NCBI GenBank assembly: GCA_025201705.1
Contig: MU616635.1
Coordinates: 1-64,000 of the forward strand
Direction: 5' to 3'
Origin: Dissophora ornata
Lineage: Eukaryota; Mortierellomycota; Mortierellomycetes; Mortierellales; Mortierellaceae
Length of the DNA stretch: 64,000 bases
The first letter of the stretch is position 1. Every line of letters starts with the position of its first letter. The notes below the pieces were generated by a model. The model worked only from the letters and a program-made list of their open reading frames with translations, searched no databases and was not told the origin of the DNA. This document shows positions 12,395 through 23,681 of the stretch, one piece after another. Made by a program: the position numbers and the translations under genes.

Positions 12395-13105
12395 ATGAAG
12401 GTCCTTTCGCTCGCCGCCATGCTCCTCTGCAGCTCTGCCGCCATGGCCCACTACACGCTCGATTACCCTGCTTCCCGTGGATTCGCTGAGGATACAGAGG
12501 CAACTGCACCCTGCGGTGGCTACAGCACTGTCGCGAATCGCACTGAGTTTCCATTGTGTAAGTGTCTGAATTGCCGTATTCTCCCTTGTGGGATGTCCTG
12601 GATCTTCAACTGTTGACATGGTGACTGATCCCTTTCGTATTCTTGCTTCTCTCTTCCAATAGCCAATGGATTCCTGGAGATCTACAGCGAACACGTGAAC
12701 GCTAACATCAAGATCAACGTCGTGTACGGCAACAACCCTGCCGCTGCCGATTTCACATCTGCTGCTGCCACACCCGCCAGCTCGGTCACTCTCAGCCACC
12801 CCGGCAAAGCTTGCTTTCCCCTTGATCTTTCCTCCTTCCAAGGTGCTGCCAACAATACGAACGCAACGATCCAGATCGTCTACAACGGTGGCGACAGCGC
12901 TCTTTATCAATGCGCAGATGTTGTTCTGGTCAGCTCTGCTGCTGGCTTTAATCAGACGTTGTGTGTGAACGATGGTTCGAGCACTTCCACCAGCAGTTCT
13001 ACGGCTACTGCCACCGGTACGTCGAACGCTGGATCTGCTCTTTCGGCCAAGGGTGCAGCCACCGCTGCAGCTGCTGTATTTATGGCTGCCATCATGGCTT
13101 TCTAA
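12395..13105 (+). CDS. BIM1-like (X325, LPMO-like fold) copper protein, GPI-anchored type
   Basis: Exons 12395-12557 and 12663-13105 give 201 residues. A signal peptide ends AAMA/HYTLDYPASRGF, so the mature protein starts with His19. A free N-terminal His is the copper ligand in LPMOs and in the X325/BIM1 family. The family block TAPCGGYSTVANRTEFPL follows. A second candidate ligand is the His of YSEHVNANI. The C-terminus is Ser/Thr-rich and ends in a small hydrophobic tail (AAAAVFMAAIMAF), as expected for GPI attachment. In Cryptococcus, BIM1 helps copper uptake; other members are surface proteins without oxidase activity. Copper binding is inferred from the His and the family. Confidence 0.9.
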
Positions 13106-16100
13106 AAAGAAAGAAGCTAGCTCGAATTGTAACATAGTAATTAGCCCATAATCTGATTAATCTGATAAACCTGATAAATCTGATATACAAAAAAATCCGC
13201 CGTGCAAAATCCCACTGCGACATCATTTACATCACCCTCTTTGGTCCTGCTAATGAAGGGTGACCGCTTAGAAAATGCTGGGGAGGTTTCTCTTTTGTTC
13301 TGGCATTCATCTGATATGACAGCGACGGTGTATCTGGTCCTCTTGGTGTTCTTCTACTTCACTTGCCTCCTTTCAATGCCAATGTGCCTTGCCATCCTTC
13401 CATTCGACCAATATACTCCTTGAAAATATGTTTGTCATCTCCGATCAGATCCCCGCTTAGTTTCAGGAGGAGAGAATGGATTTAACAGTTGTCTCGCAGT
13501 CCTTCTGACGGCGGAATTTCTCGACCTCGTGTAATCTGATCTACGATTAAAAGCATCACTATCTGCACGACCAAACTCTTGCCATGATCTTGATCCTATA
13601 GCATTCCTTCCAAAAACGCGGTTGTAGAAATCGACGCCATTGCGCTATACCAGCCCTATTCCCCCTACTCCCGATGCTGATCAGCATCAGCTTCAGCATA
13701 GGAGCTCCTCGCTATCACCAGTGGTCTCGGACTTAGCGATCGCATGCTAAAACGTACCATCATCCGCATCGTCGCACGACATTGGCCCTCCAACAACAAG
13801 ACCTTTACTCGATATTCTTTAGTGGATCTTGTATTTCCGAACAAGTCGCCCTTGTGGGTACTCAAGGAAAGCAAGTCCTTTTATCGCGATTTTCACTTAG
13901 GTATGACTGTAAAGTGATTTATTCCTGTAACAGGTAGACTCCTCAGTCAATGTGAGAGCTGAATATGGGGTGGATGTCGTATGATGTCCCGACGAGAGGG
14001 GAACCCAGGATATATCACCAATCGTGAGAAAAAGTCTTTTCGCATACTGTAGGCTACACAATACAGAAACCAAGCGCGTACATGTAAGGCTATCTTTTGA
14101 CGTCCGAGACTGTCCATCTTTTTAATATGGCGCGATTGAGCTGTAAAACTGTGACATATGCTTAGATTTGGGTACGAGCCAAAAAAAGGGCGAAACATCG
14201 TCTGAGCCCTCGTCTTCTTCAGGTTATAACCCGGAAGATTGTCTCGATCTATGATGCGGCGATGTGCCGGAAAAAAAAAATTGTAGGTACCACGTTGATG
14301 CTCATCTCGCAGAGCCAGCCATTAATTTGATATAAACAGCACTAATTGTCCGCCCGAAAAAGAGCTGGCGGGACGAGGCCCGAGAGATGAATAACGAAAA
14401 ATGCCTTTGAATGAAAAAAGATACCCACGAGTAGGAAATGTAAGGTTTCTTTTCTCACGCTGGAAATAGCTCAGGCCCTGACATTTTGGAAAAAAAAATG
14501 ATTACATTGCTTGCGAAAATACACTACACGGGTTGGTGGAATAGAAAGAGCAGAATCAGATGCTCAATATACACATGATTGAGGATCAAGGAAAAAAGGA
14601 TAACCATGTCTTTAGCCTACTGCGTTAATGAAGGAAAGGAGAGCCAGGGAGAACCTTGTTCATTTCCACCCACATGTCTGTACCACATTATTATTAACAT
14701 AAACTAATAGCCCATCGCCAAGCAGCACAACAAGGTCCCAGAAAGAGAGAAATAGCAACCCAGCTCGTTGGTTCATGTTATTCACTCCCGGATGCTTACA
14801 AAAAAGGGTGAAGTCATAGAGTGGACCAATAATACAGTGTTGACCGAACTTTGGACAACCTGTGTCGTCTGTCCGTGCTTGATCTGGTCGTTGATTCAAA
14901 AAGCACTGATCTCCAACCTCCCGAGAGCAATTGGCGTCATTTCTCGCATTCATAAACAACCAAAAGGGAACCCGAGTCAGCTCGTTTCAGGTACATGTAC
15001 CAGGGATGTCTTCTTTTGGGAGTTCTGGTTCCCTTCCAGCCTGGAGGCGACCGAGGCCAGACTACAAAGTAAGCTCTCCTTTGATGGCTCTTTTGCCTCG
15101 GAGTAAAGGCCCGGGCAATTGTTCGTAAGATAAGGTGAACATGATGCGTGTATCTGTCTGTTGTAATTGTTGGTTGCAAGGATGTGTGTGAACTTCTACT
15201 GTCCAATGGTATCACGCCATTTGGGGCGATGCAGAACGAAAAAGTTCCGACGGGCAAGTGGGTCGATGCCCAAATAAACAGAAACCTGTAAGAAAGCTAA
15301 ATGGTTGATATGGCTGTTTGTTTATTGAACGTCTGGCCAATAAGGACAGCGCGTACGTGGAAATGAAGGACTGCAAAACAAGGTTTGTCCGTTGCCCAAA
15401 AGAAGTGTGGAGCAAAAAAAGGCCCAGCTGTGAGGAAAACGAAAGCATAGAGTTTTGTGGCCCAACCTTGTTGTTCGAACAGCTGAACAGGTGTGAGTGC
15501 GAGCGAGGATGAGCCATTTTAAGTCGAAATCTATGACGGACACTAGACTAGCGACAGCAACCGCATGGGCTACTTAGTGGTTGTTGTTGTGTGATCGAGG
15601 TATGCCTCATGTAGATTCGTCTTCGTGAGTAACGATCCCACAAAGGGCCACTATTTCATCCCAGCTTTGTTATTTCGCTAGCCTCCATTGGTTTTCAGCT
15701 TTTCTTACTTCAACCCAGCAGGTTCCAGTCCCACACAGCTGCCATGGTTTTATAATTCCTAATGGAGTTGAGTCCGATAATAATGCCTTATCCGGCTGAC
15801 AAGTCTTGAACTGAATAAAGGCAACGAGGAGAAGCCACTGATTTGGAGCATAGGAGTGCATAAGCAATGCGACCCCAGCGGACCATTCTTCCATGAGCAA
15901 CTGGGTTGTTTGTTCTTAGAAGTACAGTTCCCACAGTTTTTGGATATCAAATTCATTTAGTTGCAACGGTAGAAGGGTTTAGGCTATTACCCTATATTCG
16001 TAGTAGATACATTTCCATCACAGCAAACCGCAATTCCGACAACAATGATTTGATCTGTGTGATCAAACGGCCAAAGCAAAATTGGTGGAGCGGCAAGAGT

Positions 16101-19100
16101 GATAAAACACAAAATGCGATCGACGACACGGCGCTCGCTTTGATTCAAACCTGTGCGCTGCCATTTGTCCCCCGCGTGGGGTTTCCGTTCTACTCAAACA
16201 ACCCACCAATCATAAACCATTGAATGTATTATGTCGTAAGGTGGACGTGCGTGATCGAAGAAACAGACCAGCACAAAGGGATTCGATCTGGGTGATCGAA
16301 ACTAGACTATGCGACCTCGACAGTTGTACATGTGGGAAATCAAAGCACATCCAAGCTGCATGTATCGGGCTTGCGCAACGTCACTGTGGGAAGAAAAAGG
16401 GAGAAACTTAGGGGAAGGGACCATATTTTCTTTACGACACCGGTATGCCTGGGTTGCCTTTGGTGCAGCATGTATGGATTGGTGCAGCTGGAGAGAGTGT
16501 CAGGGACAGTCGCCCGTTTGTCTGCACGCTCTGCATGCCGTGAACCGGGAAGGCAGGAAAAAAAGAATGGATCGAGAACATCAAAGCCAAATCAGGCCAA
16601 AATAAACAACAACAACACACTGCATGGCATACTTTTTTCCCTCATGCACTAGAGCAATATACGTTGCATAGATAGTGCAGAGGGCCACGGAGACAACCCG
16701 CGTTCACAACACGCGCAAGAAAGCAAGGTCGAAATCAACGAATACTTTTGACTGGGTTCATTTCCGCAGGCGCTGTCACTTTGTACTCCAGCCATGTTGG
16801 TTCCCTGTCCTACCGAAAGGACCCGAGTAGAATTACCTGCATTAGTGCAATTTTCTCAATGCAACGTCGTTTCCTTTGCTTCTGAGTGTACCATCGCAGT
16901 TACTTGCTTATGAGTACCAACGTAGTTACTGAGTTCGACTACGAAAAGTGCTCAGTTGGGCGTGTTATAAGACCGTTCAGAGCAAGGACTTGATGCTCTC
17001 CAACGTTGTTCTGTCAGCCAGGCATGAACAACGTGGCGAGTCAAGCGACATGTAGCATGAGGTCAAGCTGACAAAATGTGCTTCCCCTCATCTCTGACTG
17101 GCTGTCAAGTGTCATGGGCTGTTTTTTAAGGGCCTGCTGACGTTTTTTTTTGAGAGTACGCGATGACATACACCCGTGTTCCCTTTTTCACGATTTTTTC
17201 TTTGTCCCTGTCGCCTTTTTTGTTGACATTGTTATTAGTCTACATATATGATTGTTACATGTTGCGTGGTTTAAAACAGATGGATGGAGTTTGGAGGGAA
17301 CAGGCAGGAGAGAGAGAGAGGAAGACTTATGATGAGGGGGTACATTTGGTCCTTTGTCTGCATGCGAAAGGGAGGGCTTTTTCAGAAACAACACAAACAA
17401 AATCTGATCACACATCACAGATGTCCTTTTACTTCCTTGTCAATTTGGACACAAACAACACACGTACAAAGGAGTAATGCCCCACCCACATGGCCTCATT
17501 GATGTTGGCAGATTGGCAAGCGATCCAAGCGGCCACACGCTCGCCTCTTGGTTTGTTTGTTGCAGGTTGTTGCAGGTTGTGCAGAATGGGAAACAGACAA
17601 TTTGGCTTGAGGGCCCTGGACAGGCACGACCTCTTCTTGGGGATGGGCTATTGTCAAATCCCTCCTATCCCTTTGTCTTCGCTTTGTCGGAGGTTTGAGG
17701 GGATATGTCCGCCTCTCGCTGCAAGATAATCATGAAGAGCCTGGAGAAAGGTGGATATAGCGGGAATATGACGATTGCTATGCTCTCTCTGCAAATAGCT
17801 GCCGATCAGCTCTCTTCATTCACTTGGTTTATTCGTGGACTATAGTACTCATTCGACCATGTCGGTTGACCTCACTGGAGGCAGCGATAGAGCGAGAGTG
17901 TCGCGGTTTGGAATCTTGATTGTGCGTGTCTTTAAAAATGGATGGTGCCCATGCTAAATTTACATCGAACAGTGGAGGGAAGGGAAGGGAAGGATTGCCA
18001 TGCATTCGAAAAAGCTATTTTTTGACACCCTGTTCCAAATATCAGGTTCTGCCGCCTCGATCTGCATGCCTTACTTTTTTAAATTCCTCCTGTATGTCCC
18101 GAAGGTTAGTGGCGGGTTAACTTCCATGCAGGGGATGAAAGAAAAAATTGTAACGAGACGAAAGAGGGGGGGCCACCGGGAAAGCAGTGGACTGGGTCCT
18201 GCGTTTCCCTTTCCTGCATTCGACATTCCAAGGAGAACCTAGAGCAGCGCTCTGGGACAGATCGGTGCTTCAACGTAGAATAAGTAAAGTCGCGCCTGCA
18301 ACCAGCCTCGGTAGGGATTGTTGCATATTGACCACGTTTTACAACGCAAGCAAACGTAGGCGTTCTGGTTTTTTTATTATTATTTATTTACATCAATGGA
18401 GAGAGATTGAAGACGTGTTTGGACACTTGGGTCTATGCCACCATTGCTCCAAACATGATGTACATGTAGACGTGTGAGCTCTAGACCTTGGTGAGCTCCC
18501 TTGATAGGGTGCACTCGCACCATACAGATCCGACTGCTCGTAATCACGCAAGACAAGGACAATGGGAACACCTGTTCCGGCCACCTCACACGTTTTGATT
18601 ATTCTCATCAATCTCTACTGTAGCTGGTCAGAGCGATGAAATACGTCAATAATTGCCAGTTTTCGATCTGCGCCGTTCCTATCTTCAGGGCTTACATCTT
18701 TAGAAGTACTGATTGGCTCAGGCAGCAAGCTTTCCCAGCCAGTCGATGACAGCGGACCGCTGCCCGTGTGGCCAAAGACAGCCCAATCTCATGCTGATGT
18801 CTGCAAATGAAAATAGAAGATTGAGAGATGGTTTTATGACGATATTGATGAAAACGTGTATGTCTGCTGAGCGAGCCTGAGGACTAGATTTTGTAAAAGC
18901 GCGATTTTTATTTTTGTTCACACCACCAGCGGTTAATTATTTTTTTTGGACTTGCCAAGTAGATTTTCGCCCTAGTGCCCATGCCTCGTCTCCAACGTCA
19001 CTCACTGGCCAGCTCCTGTTTATTTTACGTTCAGCTGCACTTGAAAAACAAGCCAAAAGATGGACAGGGACATCAACATGTATCCTGTTCCAGCGACAAA

Positions 19101-22100
19101 AATGATGTGTACATTCAGTACGGAGATTACCTCTGTCGTCGTCAATTGTGTGCTCCTTCATTTTTCCTTCTGCCTCTCCTTCATTCTCGTGAGACGCAAG
19201 ACGTTTGTCTAAAAGTCCGCTTGTGCTTTTGTGCGCGACAACATAAAAAAAAACGAGTGCCATGCTGATAGCTAAACTAACACGGGTGGTCTAGGTGCGG
19301 AATCGTGCATCAAAAGAGACAAAAGAAAGCCAGGTGCAGAGGATCTCTACCTGTAGTTGTGCAGTACCACGGTGTGGGGACGCGCCAATGAGAGCATTTT
19401 CTCGAGGTTACTCAGCAGGAATGAGATAGAGACAGGCACTCGCCTCGCACACACGGGCATGCACACGGAGGGAGTTGGGGAGCTATGTTTATTGATCTTT
19501 CTGGAACTCTAGTGCCAAAAAATACGAGCCGAAGACAGAGAGCACCTTGGGGGGGAAAACATAAACAACGAGAGCAATTCCTAATCCATCCTTTGTCCTA
19601 CAATGGAATCCAAGGGAAAACTTGCGTGCTACCGTACGTGAAAATAGTCTTTGTCGTTTATGCCACTCGTCTTCTTGATTTGCACATGGAAACACACCAG
19701 GAGATGGGAAGGGGCATCATTCTAGACTATGCCCTTGGCGTAGTTCTTCCAGACAGAGAGAGAAAGAGGCAAATTAACTTGAGGACGAGGATGAGACGAG
19801 AGCAAGCGCAGATTCACCTCCGGAGAAACAGAGGTGCAGGTCTTCGCGCCTTTTTAACCAAGGAAGTGTTAGCAACCGTGTCTGCCAGAAATCAGTCCGA
19901 CTTAAACGAAACGTGTACGCGTATCAATCACTCTCACACCACGTAAGGCCCGTTCGTTGGTGGTCTATTTGTGGTAGGTGCCCTAGCCCATCGAAAATGT
20001 TCCTCCTGATGATCATGGGATGATTAGGCTTGGGGTTTTCTTTGCATGGCTGTGCACAATTTTTACCTGTACGGAGTGTACGCTGCATGGGCAGTGCCAG
20101 AAACCGCTCTACTCACTATGCCCCGTGTAAGATGACTAGCCACTACCCCGCCTCTCATGAATCATGTCCAGAGACGGCTGTGTAAAGCAACTCACGATGG
20201 CACGGAAGAAACAGGGGGCCTAGCTTTTCTTTTCCAGACTTTGTGCGATTATTAACTGCGACTTTTTTTTTTCGAAATGGAGGGAGGGGAACCAAAATAA
20301 TGGGCTCTCGGCACTTTCATCGTATCCAAGTACTGTAAATACCTAAAAAACAAGTGAGAAGGCCACCGTGATGGTCTGTCCTTTGTGCAGTATACGTGTG
20401 TACAGTACTACGTTTTGTTGTGAGGGGTTTCTGCTTCTCCTTCGGCACAACTCGAACACTTCCCACAGACTACAGAAAACCTTGTCGGATTCACCCTCGG
20501 GTGGGACAGTGTTCATTTTATATATCCTCAGTGAGGGTCCTCTCGATCATAGTCAAGTACATTGATCATCATTGTATCGCTAAATACTTCTCAATTCCAC
20601 ATAGGAGACACGGAGACATTTCGTTGTCCAACGCGCAACACGCGATCAGCATCATTTGACAAGTGCTCCTGTGCCATGAAAATTAACAAGCATGTGGGAC
20701 TGCAGAAGAAAAATAAGAGTGGACTTGGTGGGGTGGAGGGTGGGGGGCGAGGGGATCAACGGGAGGGTGTGTATGATTCTTTAATGTATTGTAAACCCAA
20801 CCGTTCGGAATACGAGGATGTCAAAGAAAACAGCCGACGTGTTTATCGTGACAATCTGTTTATTTTTGCTTACTGAGCGAAAGGGAGAAAGAAATGGGTG
20901 GAGCAGGTGGAGAGGACAACAACAACATGCCGCTTACACGCTTACACGTATGAAGTTCATTTTGTTTCTGCGCTACACACTTTGCGTTTAGCGTTTACCA
21001 GTCGGCAGTCTCCATTTCTTCTATGTTGTGGATGGAGGGGTTTCTTAGAGATGGATGGACGGGCGCAACAAATATGAGTTGGATATCAACTTTTGATTCC
21101 CCTTGCTCTACGAGGGAGCGGATCCTGCAACACTTGGACGTTGCTATGCTGCTTTCGTAAGACATGAGATGAGGAGGTGATTTTTAAATATCCGACCAGC
21201 AGCATACTTCCATCCTAAACTGGCAATCGGAGAGTTGCGAGTACGCTGCGCTATGCCTTTGTACCAGTTTAGTCAAAGGGAAAAAACTGACCCGTGATTT
21301 TTTTTTTTTTTTTTTTGCGATCATGCTGTTTTCATTGCGCAAACAATCTCCAGCAAACCCCTCGGATCGTCCTTCCTCTATTTTGGCATAGTATGAGGTG
21401 TTAGCCGTAAATCCAGGAGTCTGGACGAGACTCTGAACAAGAACTGTTGCTTTCTATCTAAACCACAAAAGATTTGAGAGGGAAATGCAAGGGCGGCAAA
21501 ATAATAAAAAAGGAGCTTTTTCGCCTCAGGAGAAAGTCAAAACCGCGGGTACAAGCGAGGTTATGCAAATGGGTAGGTGACAAAGTCTGCGTTTGCAGTC
21601 TGTGAAAAGCAGATGGTTGGCAGAGGTGGGTTTATTGAGGCCCTGGATTGCGTGCCAAATCGCCATCTCCCGCCCAGTAGATCATTTCGAGTGAAGGCGC
21701 GAAATGAGAAGGGCATCCGTGCAACAATCCTCTCTCCCTCCTTTCTTCTCACTTCTAATTTGTATCACTATATCACTAGCCTTGATAATTGCTCTGCGCC
21801 AGAGCTCATGTCTGAACATGCTCTCATCGGTACACACAACAACAGCTTTTGGCCCGTAGACAAACACATACGCACCCAAGTCTCAATGTCAATGTGGGGA
21901 CCCCGTTTTTTTCCTTTCTCCAGCCCAGTCTGTGTTTAATATCTTTCTTACAGTTTGCCGCTTGCTTCTATTTGTGTCCCCATTCCGATATCAGGGTGTA
22001 GCAGAAACCATGAAGAGAGCATACTTGGGCATCTAATAATATATGGACCTAATCTTGCCGTTGCTATCGTCGCCGTTGAAGCGCAAAGGCGTGCAAAGTA

Positions 22101-22600
22101 CATCTTTACGTTTGCCGTGTAGCTCATACCACCGCGATAATGACATTGCATTGCCTATGGTGCATCGACGCGACTAACCAACACCCCAGGCTTACAACGT
22201 CCTAATCGTTACAAAGAAGAACCTCTCGATCCTGCGCACACGCTGACAGCACCTCCAGAAAGTATAGTAGCTCCAGTGCAACAATGAAACTCCTATGACA
22301 ATAAGAGGTCCCATTTATTGGTCATCGTTTTAATTATTCCACCTATCGAACCAACTTGGTGTCTTCTGACTCTCCATGAGGTGTAATTGAATAAATACCT
22401 GGATGAGTATGTGTATTCTTGCGAGCGGAAAATTGTTAACGGCCAATTGCACTCAACTAGACTGAGCGCGTGGCAATTGCGAAGGTCTAGCTACAGTACC
22501 AAAGGGTAACCGCATGAAAATCCTCAGGTGTCCTAAAAGAGAACATCTTTGAACTGCATAGCAGAAGAGCTCGGAAAGGTAGAGGGGCTGGTTCATCGCA
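13106..22600. other. 9.5-kb gene-poor region
   Basis: Both strands hold only short frames (longest about 150 codons) of random-looking composition. None has a recognisable domain, and I see no tRNA, rRNA or transposon remnant. One better candidate exon is listed separately at 13702-13917. Local features include an A/T-rich patch near 14270-14280, a T run at 21299-21316 and short direct repeats such as TTGCAGG at about 17560-17580. It lies upstream of the GATA/PHD regulator and may serve as its control region (inference). Confidence 0.5.
13702..13917 (+). CDS. Candidate orphan exon or gene remnant
   Basis: A 71-codon open frame begins straight after a good acceptor (CTTCAGCATAG, with a possible branch site TGCTGAT upstream). 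It ends at a TGA. Its composition looks protein-like (for example HWPSNNKTFTRYSLVDLVFP), but I recognise no family and found no upstream exon. An ATG at 13747 could start it instead. It may be a gene relic or chance. Confidence 0.22.
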   Translation, partial: ELLAITSGLGLSDRMLKRTIIRIVARHWPSNNKTFTRYSLVDLVFPNKSPLWVLKESKSFYRDFHLGMTVK

Positions 22601-22604
22601 GCAG

Positions 22605-22613
22605 TATAAAAGG
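22605..22613 (+). promoter_or_regulatory. TATA box upstream of the GATA/PHD gene
   Basis: TATAAAAGG sits in a purine-rich context, followed about 34 bases later by a strong splice donor. It is the clearest core promoter element in the window. It lies 1.07 kb upstream of the start codon, which fits a 5'-UTR intron. Confidence 0.55.
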
Positions 22614-22646
22614 AGAAAGAGAGAGAGCGACAGTGTGCAAAGAGAG

Positions 22647-23336
22647 GTAAGATTGATAGTGGAGATTGGTGAGCGATGGGGTTACTCTTGGGGTTGCCAC
22701 GATCTCCATTGATGTGCTTTTGAAACCCTCATCGGTAAGCAGGTCCCTTTTTCAACTCAGGAAAAGCATTACCAAAGAGACGAGACAGGGCAGACCGCGG
22801 GAGAGATGGCTGCAAAGGACAGGGCGTTTGTTGTTTGTCTCTTTGCCTTCTTGTTTACCGACAACAAGTTTTGCTTCCATTTTCACGTACACGGCCTGTC
22901 ATTATTCAAATCTTGACAATTGAATGGGATATGCTTGTTACGCACATCGGCCAATCACACGCTTACAACTGAACTTTCAACCTGCAACTGAAAGCATCTC
23001 CTGTCTATAAACAATCTTATCTCTTTCGTATATGTTATTCAGACAACACAAAAATAGGATTCTCAACGGTCTAGTTCTATTCAATTTTCAATTCAAAAGA
23101 CACTGCAGACTGCCAAGGTTGCTTTGTTCTGGTTGGCGAGAGCAGCAAACACCTAATAATCGAATGAACACAACAGCGGTACAGTATTGAATTGTAGAAG
23201 AGGCTCTCGTCCCTTGTGGTAGGGCGTCCCTCGTAGGGTAGGGGCAGAACAGTGGATTAAAGAACAGTAGAAAAGTTGTCAATCGACCGACAATCGTGGC
23301 AGCGATTGCTAACACCCGTCTTTGCTCGTCTCATAG
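22647..23336 (+). other. Predicted 5'-UTR intron of the GATA/PHD gene
   Basis: The donor is GTAAGATT at 22647. A branch-like GCTAAC lies near 23309, then a pyrimidine-rich stretch and acceptor TCTCATAG ending at 23336. Together they predict a 690-base leader intron between the TATA-proximal first exon and the long CT-rich leader of the ATG exon. This is inferred from signals only. Confidence 0.4.
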
Positions 23337-23681
23337 GCACATTCTACTACTTTTCTCCTTTCGCCTTTCTTCCTTTCCTTTCCTTTCCTTTATCCTTTTC
23401 TCTTTCTCATCACACCCCCTCCTTCCCCTCTCTTGGCCCTCATCGCATAACCCTTTTGAGAACTGGTCCTTCCTCCTATCCTCCCTCCTCCCTCGCTCTA
23501 CACCTACCTCGTAATCCGCGCGCGCTCACACTTTTTTCATTTCCCAGTTCCCTCGCCCGCTCACTCTTTCTTCTCTCACCCGCCCTCTTTTTCTCCACCC
23601 CCAGAGAGAGACGCAACACAACAGGACACACAAACACAACGCACACACACACACAGATACACATACACACAGCATCACATT

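Noticed and set aside
19485..19946. 153-codon plus-strand frame in the gene desert
   Set aside because: Random-looking composition, no domain, no splice-linked neighbours.
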